Shown here one piece after another: positions 52,040-59,235 of a stretch of 64,000 nucleotides of DNA. Source of the DNA: CBDDBX01 sp965225955 (GTDB lineage: Bacteria > Acidobacteriota > Aminicenantia > UBA2199); the NCBI GenBank assembly GCA_965225955.1, contig CBDDBX010000014.1:124001-188000 (forward strand). Direction: 5' to 3'. Numbering within the stretch: the stretch's first letter is position 1; each line of letters begins with the position of its first letter. The translations under genes and the position numbers were made by a program. A model generated the notes under the pieces. That model was not told the origin of the DNA, ran no database searches, and saw only the letters and a program-made list of their open reading frames with translations.

Positions 52040-53418
52040 TATCTCTCCACTACCGGAAGTGTTGCAGCAGCAGCTGCCTGTCCTGTTCTACGGCTCTTCT
52101 CATCAGGTATGAAGACTGAAACTTTTTTATAAAGATCGGGAAATTCCACCTTAAGAACTTCCTGCGCTTCCTCAAGAATCAACTCACCACCTTTGCCTGA
52201 AGTGACTCTTCCAAGTACCATTATATTATCGAATTTATAGAAAACATTATACCAGGGAATAGTATAACCAAGATATCTGCCTATTGTTCTGAAGATATTT
52301 TCAGCTCTTTTATCTCCTTTTTTTACATCCTGCTGTATCTGAACCAGCTTCTCCGGTAGTGGTAGTGATTCGGGGAATGAGTAACCTGCTTTTACAGCAA
52401 GCCTGCTGACAGCCATCTGTGAAAAGTATTGAGCTCCTGTTCCTTTATCACCTGACCACTCATCAACAGGAGCTTCTGGATTCAGATCCACAGGAGCAAA
52501 AGCAAGCTCATTAAGCCATCCTGTGATATTACCTTCACTATTTATATAACCTGCAGCTTCACTGGATCCCATTGCAATACCCAGCATAGCTGTTCTGCTG
52601 GTGGAAAGAGAACCAGCCAGAGCAGTAACGTCACCGTCATTTATTATTTTAAGAGGAACCTTCCTCTCTCTGCTCATATCTATAAAAAGATTCTGTATTC
52701 TATTCTGAAAATCCTCTTTACTGAGGCTTCTGAACAGAGATGCTTCCATTACTCTGTTATTAACATAAACTCCCGCAGAGCTGCCTCCAATAGCATCCAG
52801 ATGAGGCAGTTTTGATGCCGCAATTTCAATGCCGTTTTTTATATGATTTATGTGATACTGAGGGTCATTCTGGTCTTTAGGATTCCAGGGATACTCTTCA
52901 GCGAATATAACTTTCCCATCTTTCATTGCACAGATCTTATAATCACTGGCTCCAAGGTCAAAACCGATTCTGCATCCATCAAAATGCCCCCCTACTTTTT
53001 CTTCCTGTTCAGAAGATACCTTTATTGTATCAGGGGTTCTGGTATTAAATGTGAACTCTCTGTTATAGATACGTGACATTAACCTGCAGTCAAATCCACG
53101 CTGCCCTTCAACATCCCAGGTTTTTCTTACTTTTCCGGCAATACTCTTTTCATTACACTCAATATCAACTCTGTAGCCACCTCTGGACCATAGAAGGAAC
53201 TTAATAAAAATGTTCATATAGAGAGGGGATTTATACATGAGAGGGTGATAAGGAATAGGAAATTCTGTAACTCTGTTATCTTCTGAAAATATACTGGCTT
53301 TCAGTATCTCCTCTCTGTTACATTCAGCAATCATAAATACCGGGGGAATAAAATCCGGATCAAGTTGCGGAGCCATCTTCATAAGGGATCTGTATCTTTG
53401 TAAATCTGTTAAAAGCAT
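52039..53418 (-). CDS. ROK-like sugar kinase with N-terminal extension
   Basis: Probable amino-sugar kinase. The ROK/ASKHA core starts near residue 148: GFDLGASDYKI (phosphate loop), IGGSSAGVYVNNRVM, IINDGDVTALAG with the catalytic Asp, GIAMGSSEAAGYI, and IMVLGRVTSGKGG. The first 145 residues are not part of the usual ROK fold and are unknown to me. ATG 53418 follows AGGTGAGG. Promoter proximal in the operon with deacetylase and nagB, it likely phosphorylates GlcNAc or glucosamine. A HTH, as in ROK repressors, is not apparent at the N-terminus. Confidence 0.82.
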   Translation of the reverse strand: MLLTDLQRYRSLMKMAPQLDPDFIPPVFMIAECNREEILKASIFSEDNRVTEFPIPYHPLMYKSPLYMNIFIKFLLWSRGGYRVDIECNEKSIAGKVRKTWDVEGQRGFDCRLMSRIYNREFTFNTRTPDTIKVSSEQEEKVGGHFDGCRIGFDLGASDYKICAMKDGKVIFAEEYPWNPKDQNDPQYHINHIKNGIEIAASKLPHLDAIGGSSAGVYVNNRVMEASLFRSLSKEDFQNRIQNLFIDMSRERKVPLKIINDGDVTALAGSLSTSRTAMLGIAMGSSEAAGYINSEGNITGWLNELAFAPVDLNPEAPVDEWSGDKGTGAQYFSQMAVSRLAVKAGYSFPESLPLPEKLVQIQQDVKKGDKRAENIFRTIGRYLGYTIPWYNVFYKFDNIMVLGRVTSGKGGELILEEAQEVLKVEFPDLYKKVSVFIPDEKSRRTGQAAAAATLPVVER

Positions 53419-53672
53419 TATAACCTCACCTTTCAGGATGCTACATTACTCTACTAAACTCTCCAATAGTTTTTATGGGAAAATTTATGGATTTTTATGC
53501 AGTTGGGGTGCAGAAAAAGTCTTGGTCAATTGGTAGAATACAAAATAAACATATAGTATACTGATTCTGTTATCTTCTGTAGATATTGATACTGAGGTGG
53601 CAGAAAGCAGATTCCGGTAAGGTATTACCAGATATCAGATTCAGACCGGCATCTATTATGGAGAGGTTCGTT

Positions 53673-53954
53673 ATGAAAGACCTTAGAATTGAAGGTGTTA
53701 ACCGAAACAGAAAAACTACAATTGAAGTAGATGGTAGAGAGATTGAAGCCTGGTGCGGTGAAACTCTGCTTGCAGCTATGATTGCATCGGGGATAAAAAC
53801 TCTGAGAAAAAGTAATGTAATTAAAGAACCCCGTGGCGGATTATGTGGAATGGGAGTCTGCTATGACTGCCTGGTAACTCTTAATGAGGTTCCCAATGTC
53901 AAGGCCTGTATGACTATTGTTGAAGAAGGTATGGTGGTGAAGACTCATGAATAA
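53673..53954 (+). CDS. [2Fe-2S]-binding subunit (HcnA / D-hydroxyproline dehydrogenase gamma-like)
   Basis: A 93-aa ferredoxin-like subunit. The cluster ligands are in GGLCGMGVCYDCLV and, further on, VKACM, the Cys-X4-Cys-X2-Cys ... Cys arrangement of Fer2_4 domains found in HcnA and in sarcosine or hydroxyproline dehydrogenase small subunits. Start ATG 53673 is six bases after GAGAGG; ATG 53658 and the frame open to 53586 are alternatives. It overlaps the FAD subunit gene by eight bases, so the two make one enzyme complex. The electron donor substrate is not indicated. Confidence 0.88.
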   Translation: MKDLRIEGVNRNRKTTIEVDGREIEAWCGETLLAAMIASGIKTLRKSNVIKEPRGGLCGMGVCYDCLVTLNEVPNVKACMTIVEEGMVVKTHE

Positions 53955-55356
53955 GAACCATTATAATGTTGTTATTATTGGAAGTGGATTTGCCGGAATT
54001 AATGCTGCTGAAGTTCTTAAAGGAAATGGTTTGTCAGTTGTAGTTATTGATGAAAATCCTCATGCAGGAGGTCAGCTGCTGAGAACTCTCTCCGACTATC
54101 TTGGAAATGCAATTAAACCCCGGGTAAAGAAGGGGTATATAAAAAACATGGGATTTGACTGTATCAAAAGAGTTGATGAGTCAGAGATCGATATAAGAAC
54201 ATCTACTGCTGTTGTAGGGGTATTTGAAGATAATACTCTTATGATTCAGTGTGAAGGTAAGGAGATAGAAGAGATTAAGTATGATGTAATGCTTATTGCT
54301 ACAGGAGCAAGAGAACGCTATCTTCCATTTAAAGGATGGACTCTGCCGGGAGTATACTCACCAGGAATGGTTCAGGTTATGATGAAGAGTTCAGGTATTA
54401 TGCCGTCAAAAGATATTCTGGTAGGTGGTTCAGGTCTTTTTCTCTTCTCAATGGCTTATGAATTTATCCGTAATGGCGGAAAAGTTCATGCGATTCTGGA
54501 ACAGACAGGTATGTTTGACAAGATTAAAATGCTGCCTCTGCTTCCATCCCAGTTTTCAAAATTTGCTGAAGGAGCTAAATTCATGGGTAGAATCTCTTCA
54601 GCTTTTGTGCCTGTTAAGTACAGAAGAAAGATTATTGAAGCCCGTGGTGATGGTCAGGTGGAAGAGGTAGTATCTGCAGGAGTTGATAGCAGTGGCAAAA
54701 TAGTTCCGGGTTCTGAAAAAGTATACAGAACAGGGGCACTGGCTGCTGGTTACGGCTTTGTTCCCAATATAGAGCTGTTTCTGGCTGTTGGTTGTGACAC
54801 AGTATATGAGAAAGACCTTGGGGGCTTTGTTGTGAAAGTAGATGATAGAATGGAAACCAGTGTGGAGAATATCTTTGGTGCCGGTGAGGTAACAGGTGTT
54901 GCTGGTGCCCTTAAATCTATTGATGAAGGCCGTATTGCAGGCTACTCCATTCTGCACAAACTTGGTAAAATCGATAAAGATGAATATAGAAACAGTACTT
55001 CTGAACTTATAACCAGAAGAGCCAGTCATCTGAAATTTGGTAAACTCTTCTCAGGACTTTACAGTATTGGTGGAGAGGATGTACTGGCAATACCTGATGA
55101 TACAATTGTATGCAGATGTGAAGATGTAAAGATGAGCCAGATTAAAGAGGCTATTGCTGATGGATTTAATACTCCTTCTGCTATAAAAGGAGCTCTCAGA
55201 ATATCAATGGGAAATTGCCAGGGACGCACCTGTACACCACTTATCAGTGATATTCTCAGTACTCTTGTAGGAGTAAAAAGTGAAGAACAGAAGACTTTTG
55301 GCGTGAGACCACCGATAAAACCTGTAAGAATAGGGCAGTTTATAAAGGATGAGTAA
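53947..55356 (+). CDS. FAD/NAD(P)-dependent oxidoreductase with BFD-like C-terminus (HcnB-like)
   Basis: A 469-aa flavoprotein. N-terminal dinucleotide fold YNVVIIGSGFAGINAAEVL, then DENPHAGGQLLRT, the second nucleotide site DILVGGSGLFLFSMAYEF, and IFGAGEVTGVAGAL. The C-terminus is a BFD-type domain with CRCEDVKMSQI and MGNCQGRTC, four cysteines for an extra [2Fe-2S] cluster. The combination is that of HcnB and the alpha subunits of D-amino-acid or hydroxyproline dehydrogenases. The usual third, D-amino-acid-oxidase-like subunit is not adjacent. The stop overlaps the next gene by 8 bases. Confidence 0.9.
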   Translation: MNKNHYNVVIIGSGFAGINAAEVLKGNGLSVVVIDENPHAGGQLLRTLSDYLGNAIKPRVKKGYIKNMGFDCIKRVDESEIDIRTSTAVVGVFEDNTLMIQCEGKEIEEIKYDVMLIATGARERYLPFKGWTLPGVYSPGMVQVMMKSSGIMPSKDILVGGSGLFLFSMAYEFIRNGGKVHAILEQTGMFDKIKMLPLLPSQFSKFAEGAKFMGRISSAFVPVKYRRKIIEARGDGQVEEVVSAGVDSSGKIVPGSEKVYRTGALAAGYGFVPNIELFLAVGCDTVYEKDLGGFVVKVDDRMETSVENIFGAGEVTGVAGALKSIDEGRIAGYSILHKLGKIDKDEYRNSTSELITRRASHLKFGKLFSGLYSIGGEDVLAIPDDTIVCRCEDVKMSQIKEAIADGFNTPSAIKGALRISMGNCQGRTCTPLISDILSTLVGVKSEEQKTFGVRPPIKPVRIGQFIKDE

Positions 55357-56068
55357 TAGAGTCAGAAGTATTTCTACTGGTGGAACAGTACTTCTGCAGG
55401 CCCGTATGGGGTCTTCAAGGCTTCCCGGTAAAATTCTTAAGAGTATCAGTGGCAAACCAATGCTCTACTATACTCTCAGATGCCTTGAGGTATCACCTGC
55501 TGTAAACAGAGTTGTGGTTGCTACCAGTAATCTCCCCAAAGATGATGCTGTTGAAGAGTTCTGCGCTGACTACGGCTGTGACTGTTTCAGAGGTTCTGAA
55601 GATAATGTACTGGAACGCTTCTATAAAGCTGCTGAAACTTTTCCTGACAACTACTATTTCAGGGCAACCGGGGACAATCCTGTTGTAGACCCACTTAACC
55701 CTGTAAGAACCATTGAATATCTGATAGAAAATAATCCTGACTACTGCTGTGAATCCGGTATGCCTGTTGGAACAGTTGTAGAGGCTTTTACAGCTGAAGC
55801 ACTTGAGCGGTGCTACAAAGAGGCCAAAAGAGAAGATGATAAAGAGCATGTAACTCTTTTAATGAAAAGAGATGGTAATTTCTCTTCGGAATTTTTCCCA
55901 TGTCCCGATGGAATTCGTGGAGGGGAGCTCAGTTTAACTGTAGATTATGAGGAAGATTTTAATAAATTATCCTATATTATAGAAACGTTGTATAAAAATG
56001 GCAGATTCCCTGATTTCAGGGAGATAGTTCAGTTTGTTAAGAATATTAAGGGAGAATCTTATGAATAA
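55349..56068 (+). CDS. SpsF-like nucleotidyltransferase (cytidylyltransferase family)
   Basis: A 239-aa protein of the SpsF/CMP-sugar pyrophosphorylase family. It opens with the nucleotide-binding GGTVLLQARMGSSRLPGKIL, followed by KPMLYYTLRCLE, VVVATS and the metal-binding RATGDNPVVDP. Family members activate sugars or transfer glycerol phosphate units in surface polysaccharide synthesis. It overlaps the FAD oxidoreductase upstream and the thiamine-binding gene downstream by eight bases each, although no functional link with either is obvious. No partner genes for a defined sugar are in the window. Confidence 0.87.
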   Translation: MSNRVRSISTGGTVLLQARMGSSRLPGKILKSISGKPMLYYTLRCLEVSPAVNRVVVATSNLPKDDAVEEFCADYGCDCFRGSEDNVLERFYKAAETFPDNYYFRATGDNPVVDPLNPVRTIEYLIENNPDYCCESGMPVGTVVEAFTAEALERCYKEAKREDDKEHVTLLMKRDGNFSSEFFPCPDGIRGGELSLTVDYEEDFNKLSYIIETLYKNGRFPDFREIVQFVKNIKGESYE

Positions 56069-56384
56069 GAGTAAAGAAGATCATATCATTATTGTTCAGA
56101 TAACAGTCGCACCTATAGGAACCGGAACAGCTTCATTAAGTAAATGGGTTGCTGAAGTCGAGAAGGTAACCTCAAAGTATGAAAATATTAAATCGATGCT
56201 CACTCCAATGTCTACAATTCTTGAAGGTCCCTTTCAGGATGTTATGAACTGTGTAATGGAAATGCACCAGGCTCCTTTCAAGAATGGAGCCATCAGGGTT
56301 TCCACCAGAATTGCCATAGATGAGAGGCGTGATAAGGTAGCATCTATGGATAGTAAACTTGAAAGTGTTAAGGCTAAAATGTAA
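56061..56384 (+). CDS. MTH1187-family thiamine-binding protein
   Basis: A 107-aa ferredoxin-like alpha/beta protein of the MTH1187/DUF77 family, members of which bind thiamine or its precursors. Hallmarks are IIIVQITVAPIGTGTASLSK, LTPMSTILEGPF and TRIAIDERRDKVASMDSKL. Start ATG 56061 follows GGGAGAATCTT and overlaps the SpsF-like stop, so it is the last gene of this unit. No thiamine transport or riboswitch lies near. Function beyond ligand binding is not clear. Confidence 0.88.
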   Translation: MNKSKEDHIIIVQITVAPIGTGTASLSKWVAEVEKVTSKYENIKSMLTPMSTILEGPFQDVMNCVMEMHQAPFKNGAIRVSTRIAIDERRDKVASMDSKLESVKAKM

Positions 56385-56413
56385 AAAATATTGGTTTTTT
56401 GTTAATTTCAGGA

Positions 56414-56442
56414 TTGACACAAAAGGGCTAATTTGGTATAAA
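56414..56442 (+). promoter_or_regulatory. Sigma-70 promoter of tRNA-Asn
   Basis: TTGACA (56414-56419), 17-bp spacer and TATAAA (56437-56442), with the tRNA beginning 15 bases further at 56457. Confidence 0.8.
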
Positions 56443-56456
56443 TAAGGCGTTCGGTT

Positions 56457-56532
56457 TCCCCAGTAGCTCAATCGGCAGAGCGGGTGGCTGTTAACCACTA
56501 GGTTCGCGGTTCAAATCCGTGCTGGGGAGCCA
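56457..56532 (+). tRNA. tRNA-Asn (anticodon GTT)
   Basis: 76 nt with encoded CCA. The acceptor stem TCCCCAG pairs with CTGGGGA (56522-56528), discriminator G 56529, then CCA 56530-56532. The anticodon loop is CTGTTAA with GTT at 56490-56492 on a five-base-pair stem; T arm CGCGG/CCGTG with TTCAAAT loop. The last nine bases (GGGGAGCCA) start a 21-bp sequence repeated at 58287. Confidence 0.97.
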
Positions 56533-56730
56533 TTCTTAATCTCAAGGATGGTTCCGATAACCTCAACTTCGAACAACAAATCAACTTATATATTCCAAAT
56601 TATTTTCACAAAGAACACGGACTGTCATGGACTATCACTGACTGACACAGGTTTAAGTTCTTTATTTTAATAAGAGAAGAAAACAGTTCTCTTTCTACTG
56701 GCATTTATGATTATTAATTTGTGTAGCTTA
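56524..56730 (+). repeat. ~207-bp direct repeat, copy 1 (starts inside tRNA-Asn 3' end)
   Basis: This stretch and 58287-58492 are strongly similar: an exact 21-bp start (GGGGAGCCATTCTTAATCTC plus A), a gapped middle, then near identity from ATTATTTTCACAAAGAACACGG to TTTGTG(T/C)AGCTT. It includes a CACTGACTGACACAGG repeat and an AAGAGAA/TTCTCTT inverted repeat. It could be tandem duplication or a mobile segment boundary. Confidence 0.85.
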
Positions 56731-57045
56731 CTACTGAATATGGAATACCTCGGGTTTTTATGTCTATGAGAAGGCAAATTAAATAGTTGTCAATTTAACG
56801 TTGGGTTTGAAATAAGAATTTTGATGTTTTAGAATAAAATCAGGTTTATTGTGAATAAAATATAATTGGCTGTTACTTTAGAAATTTTATAGTTTAAAGG
56901 AAATAATTGAGTAGGAGAGGCTTAATGGTTTTAGGAGATATTTATTTTTGCAGAGGGAGCTGTATTTTAAATTTCATAACTTTTTTGTGAAGAATTATAA
57001 CTTGTTAAATTTTACCAACAAAACGATTAAACAAAGGAGAATAAC
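56731..57045. other. Non-coding AT-rich stretch before the HsdR-N-like gene
   Basis: About 315 very AT-rich bases with no convincing ORF on either strand. It ends with AAAGGAG six bases before the nuclease gene ATG. Promoter-like hexamers are too frequent in such DNA to single out one. Confidence 0.4.
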
Positions 57046-58092
57046 ATGGAATTTAAAAATAAGATTGAAGCTTTAACTGAAAAAATTAAAGCAAGAGACA
57101 AAATGATTTCAGAAGAGGCAACAAAAACAGCTTTAGTTATGCCATTTATTCAGGCGCTGGGTTATGATGTGTTTGATCCATCCGAAGTAGTTCCCGAATA
57201 TTCAGCTGGACAAGGAGTGAAGAAAGAGGAGAAAGTCGATTATGCAGTTATTTGTGATGGTAAGCCAACGATGCTTTTTGAATGTAAGAATCATGGTGAT
57301 AAACTGGATGGGCATCACAATCAACTCTTCAGGTATTTTACCGGTGTTGCTGAAGCCAAAATAGGTATTCTTACAAACGGTATAGTTTATAGGTTTTTTA
57401 CGGATCTTGATAAAGAGAATATGATGGATGATGTTCCATTTTTTGAATTTAATCTTGAAAATGTAAAAGATAATGCTTTAAATGCTTTGAAGAAATTTAA
57501 AAAAGCAGATTTTGATCTTGATAAGATTGTTAATAGTGCTAATGAATTAAAATATTTATCTTTAATAAGTTCTAAAATCAGAGAAGAACTTGAGAATCCT
57601 TCAGAAGAGTTTGTTAAATTTCTAGGCAAGCAGGTTTATAATGGGAAATTTACTCAGGCAATACTTGATAGCTTTATGCCTTTGACAAAAAAAGCGGCGC
57701 ATCAGGTTGTCAATGAACTTGCAACAGATAAATTAGAGTCGGCAATTAAAGGAGATGAGTCAAAAGCTGAGATTGAAGTTGAAGAAGTAGCTGTTGAAGA
57801 AAAACTTATTGTGACTACAGAAGAGGAGATTGAAGGATTTCTTGTTGTAAAATCTATTATAAGAGAGCATTGCAATTCAGATAGTATTCAGTATAAAGAT
57901 AATCAGAATTATTTTGCAATATATTACGAGAAGCAGACTCAGCCTGTGTGCAGATTACACTTTAACCGTGCCAAAAAATATATTGGTTTGATAAATGAGG
58001 ATAAATCTGAAGATAAAGTACACATTGAAACGCTTGATGATATCTATAGCTTTAAGAATAAGTTGATAGGTATTGTTAAAAGATATCTATAA
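57046..58092 (+). CDS. Stand-alone HsdR-N / COG4748-like PD-(D/E)xK nuclease
   Basis: A 348-aa protein resembling the N-terminal nuclease domain of type I restriction R subunits, found alone. The PD-(D/E)xK site is KVDYAVICDGKPTMLFECKN (Asp, then Glu-X-Lys), preceded by VMPFIQALGYDVFDP and followed by LFRYFTGVAEAKIGILTNG. After a helical linker an acidic stretch (residues 240-260) leads to a C-terminal domain of unknown type. There is no motor domain, methylase or specificity gene. It lies between two direct repeats beside a tRNA, in DNA more AT-rich than its surroundings, which suggests acquisition. A defence or repair role is inferred. Confidence 0.8.
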   Translation: MEFKNKIEALTEKIKARDKMISEEATKTALVMPFIQALGYDVFDPSEVVPEYSAGQGVKKEEKVDYAVICDGKPTMLFECKNHGDKLDGHHNQLFRYFTGVAEAKIGILTNGIVYRFFTDLDKENMMDDVPFFEFNLENVKDNALNALKKFKKADFDLDKIVNSANELKYLSLISSKIREELENPSEEFVKFLGKQVYNGKFTQAILDSFMPLTKKAAHQVVNELATDKLESAIKGDESKAEIEVEEVAVEEKLIVTTEEEIEGFLVVKSIIREHCNSDSIQYKDNQNYFAIYYEKQTQPVCRLHFNRAKKYIGLINEDKSEDKVHIETLDDIYSFKNKLIGIVKRYL

Positions 58093-58126
58093 AAGCTAAG
58101 CTTAAATAAAGAACATTATCAGGAGT

Positions 58127-58198
58127 GTTCACTGACTGACGCAGGTGTTTGGGTTAGTTGCTGAAGTGTTAGTGTAAGTCTGTGTTGGTCAGTGTGCG
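58127..58198. repeat. Diverged CACTGACTGACGCAGG repeat with inverted partner
   Basis: TTCACTGACTGACGCAGGTG (58128-58147) is followed by TGTTAGTGTAAGTCTGTGTTGGTCAGTGTGCGTC (about 58165-58200), which contains the inverse of the motif. The layout mimics the pair at 50153-50393 in compressed form. Confidence 0.45.
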
Positions 58199-58214
58199 TC
58201 TATAAATAAAGTGA

Positions 58215-58286
58215 CAAGCTGCGTTCCTCGCTTGCACCCATCTCCGCCAATAGTCGCTGTTCGCAAGCTCACTGCTCCTGCGGAGA
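58215..58286 (+). other. GC-rich structured element before repeat copy 2
   Basis: About 75 bases markedly GC-richer than the surroundings, with CAAGC/GCTTG (58215-58234) and TCTCCGC (58241-58247) pairing with GCGGAGA (58280-58286) across 32 bases. It directly abuts the 21-bp repeat taken from the tRNA 3' end. No ORF; it may be an RNA element or element boundary. Confidence 0.4.
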
Positions 58287-58492
58287 GGGGAGCCATTCTT
58301 AATCTCAGGAATGGCTCAACAAACTTCAATTCAAACTTAAAATTCAACTCGTATATTCCAGATTATTTTCACAAAGAACACGGACTTTCATGGACTATCA
58401 CTGACTGACACAGGTTTAAGTTTTTTATTTTATTAAGAGAAGAAAACAGTTCTCTTTCTACTGGCATTTATGATTATTAATTTGTGCAGCTT
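58287..58492 (+). repeat. ~206-bp direct repeat, copy 2
   Basis: Second copy of 56524-56730, 1763 bp away, opening with the same 21 bases as the tRNA-Asn 3' end. The remainder of this 502-base gap (58493-58594) is AT-rich and holds nothing else recognisable apart from the next gene's leader. Confidence 0.85.
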
Positions 58493-58594
58493 TCTAATGA
58501 TGCCTCTGAAATATGGTGTTTATGTATTTGGTTTGCTTTCCTGTTTGTTAGGGGTATAATGTTATTTTAAGTATTAATTAATGGAAGTTAAATT

Positions 58595-59227
58595 ATGGCC
58601 AGGAAAAAAAGAACAGTTCTGCAGTACGGTCTCAACAGTGATGGGAAACCTGAGTTAATAAAGGTCTGGGAAGGGGGCGCTCAGGAGGTACAGGAGTCAC
58701 TGGGAGTGGCAAATGTCTCCCAGGCCTGTAAGAGAAACGGAACGGCCCAGGGTTTCTTCTGGTGTTATCAGGATCAGGAGATAACAGAGGCAGAGATTAT
58801 CAAAGGTCTCAATAAGATTAATAAGAGAAAGGGTAAGCCTATTAATCAGTACGACCATGATGGGAAATTTATAGCCACATGGCCTACAATTCTTAAAGCT
58901 GCAGGGGAACTGGAGTTGTCTCCTGTATCCATACGCTCCTCTATTGAACTTAAAAGTGAACATGGTGGTTATCAGTGGAGATATGCAGAAGACATTGATA
59001 CTTCAGATATCGGACCTTATGTGCCTCTCAGAAAAGCAAAGAAGATTCTTCAGTACGATATGGACGGAGTCTTTCTTAAGCAGTGGAACAGTATTACTGA
59101 GATATACCATGAACTGGGCTTCAAACAGCCTCTTATAATACAGGCATGTAATAGGGAATCCCATAGTCAGGGATTCCACTGGAGATACTTTATTGAAGGT
59201 CAGGAGTCTGGAAAAAAACTATTTTGA
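58595..59227 (+). CDS. Protein of three NUMOD1-like DNA-binding repeats, no nuclease domain
   Basis: A 210-aa protein built of three similar modules: about 8-57 (LIKVWEGGAQEVQESLGV ... GFFWCYQ), 83-129 (INQYDHDGKFIATWPTILKA ... GGYQWRY) and 148-203 (ILQYDMDGVFLKQWNSITEI ... GFHWRYF). Each has the pattern YDxDGxFxxxWxSIxxA followed by a helix pair and GFxWRY, as in NUMOD1/IENR modules that give homing endonucleases DNA contacts. No HNH or GIY-YIG catalytic motif is present. GGAAG lies upstream of the ATG. It may be a remnant or an independent DNA-binding protein. Confidence 0.75.
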   Translation: MARKKRTVLQYGLNSDGKPELIKVWEGGAQEVQESLGVANVSQACKRNGTAQGFFWCYQDQEITEAEIIKGLNKINKRKGKPINQYDHDGKFIATWPTILKAAGELELSPVSIRSSIELKSEHGGYQWRYAEDIDTSDIGPYVPLRKAKKILQYDMDGVFLKQWNSITEIYHELGFKQPLIIQACNRESHSQGFHWRYFIEGQESGKKLF

Positions 59228-59235
59228 TATACATA

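Noticed and set aside
56524..58307. Interpretation as a standard integrative element with attL/attR
   Set aside because: No integrase is present and homology runs far beyond the 21-bp core on the same side of both copies, which simple site-specific integration does not produce; kept only as one of two explanations.
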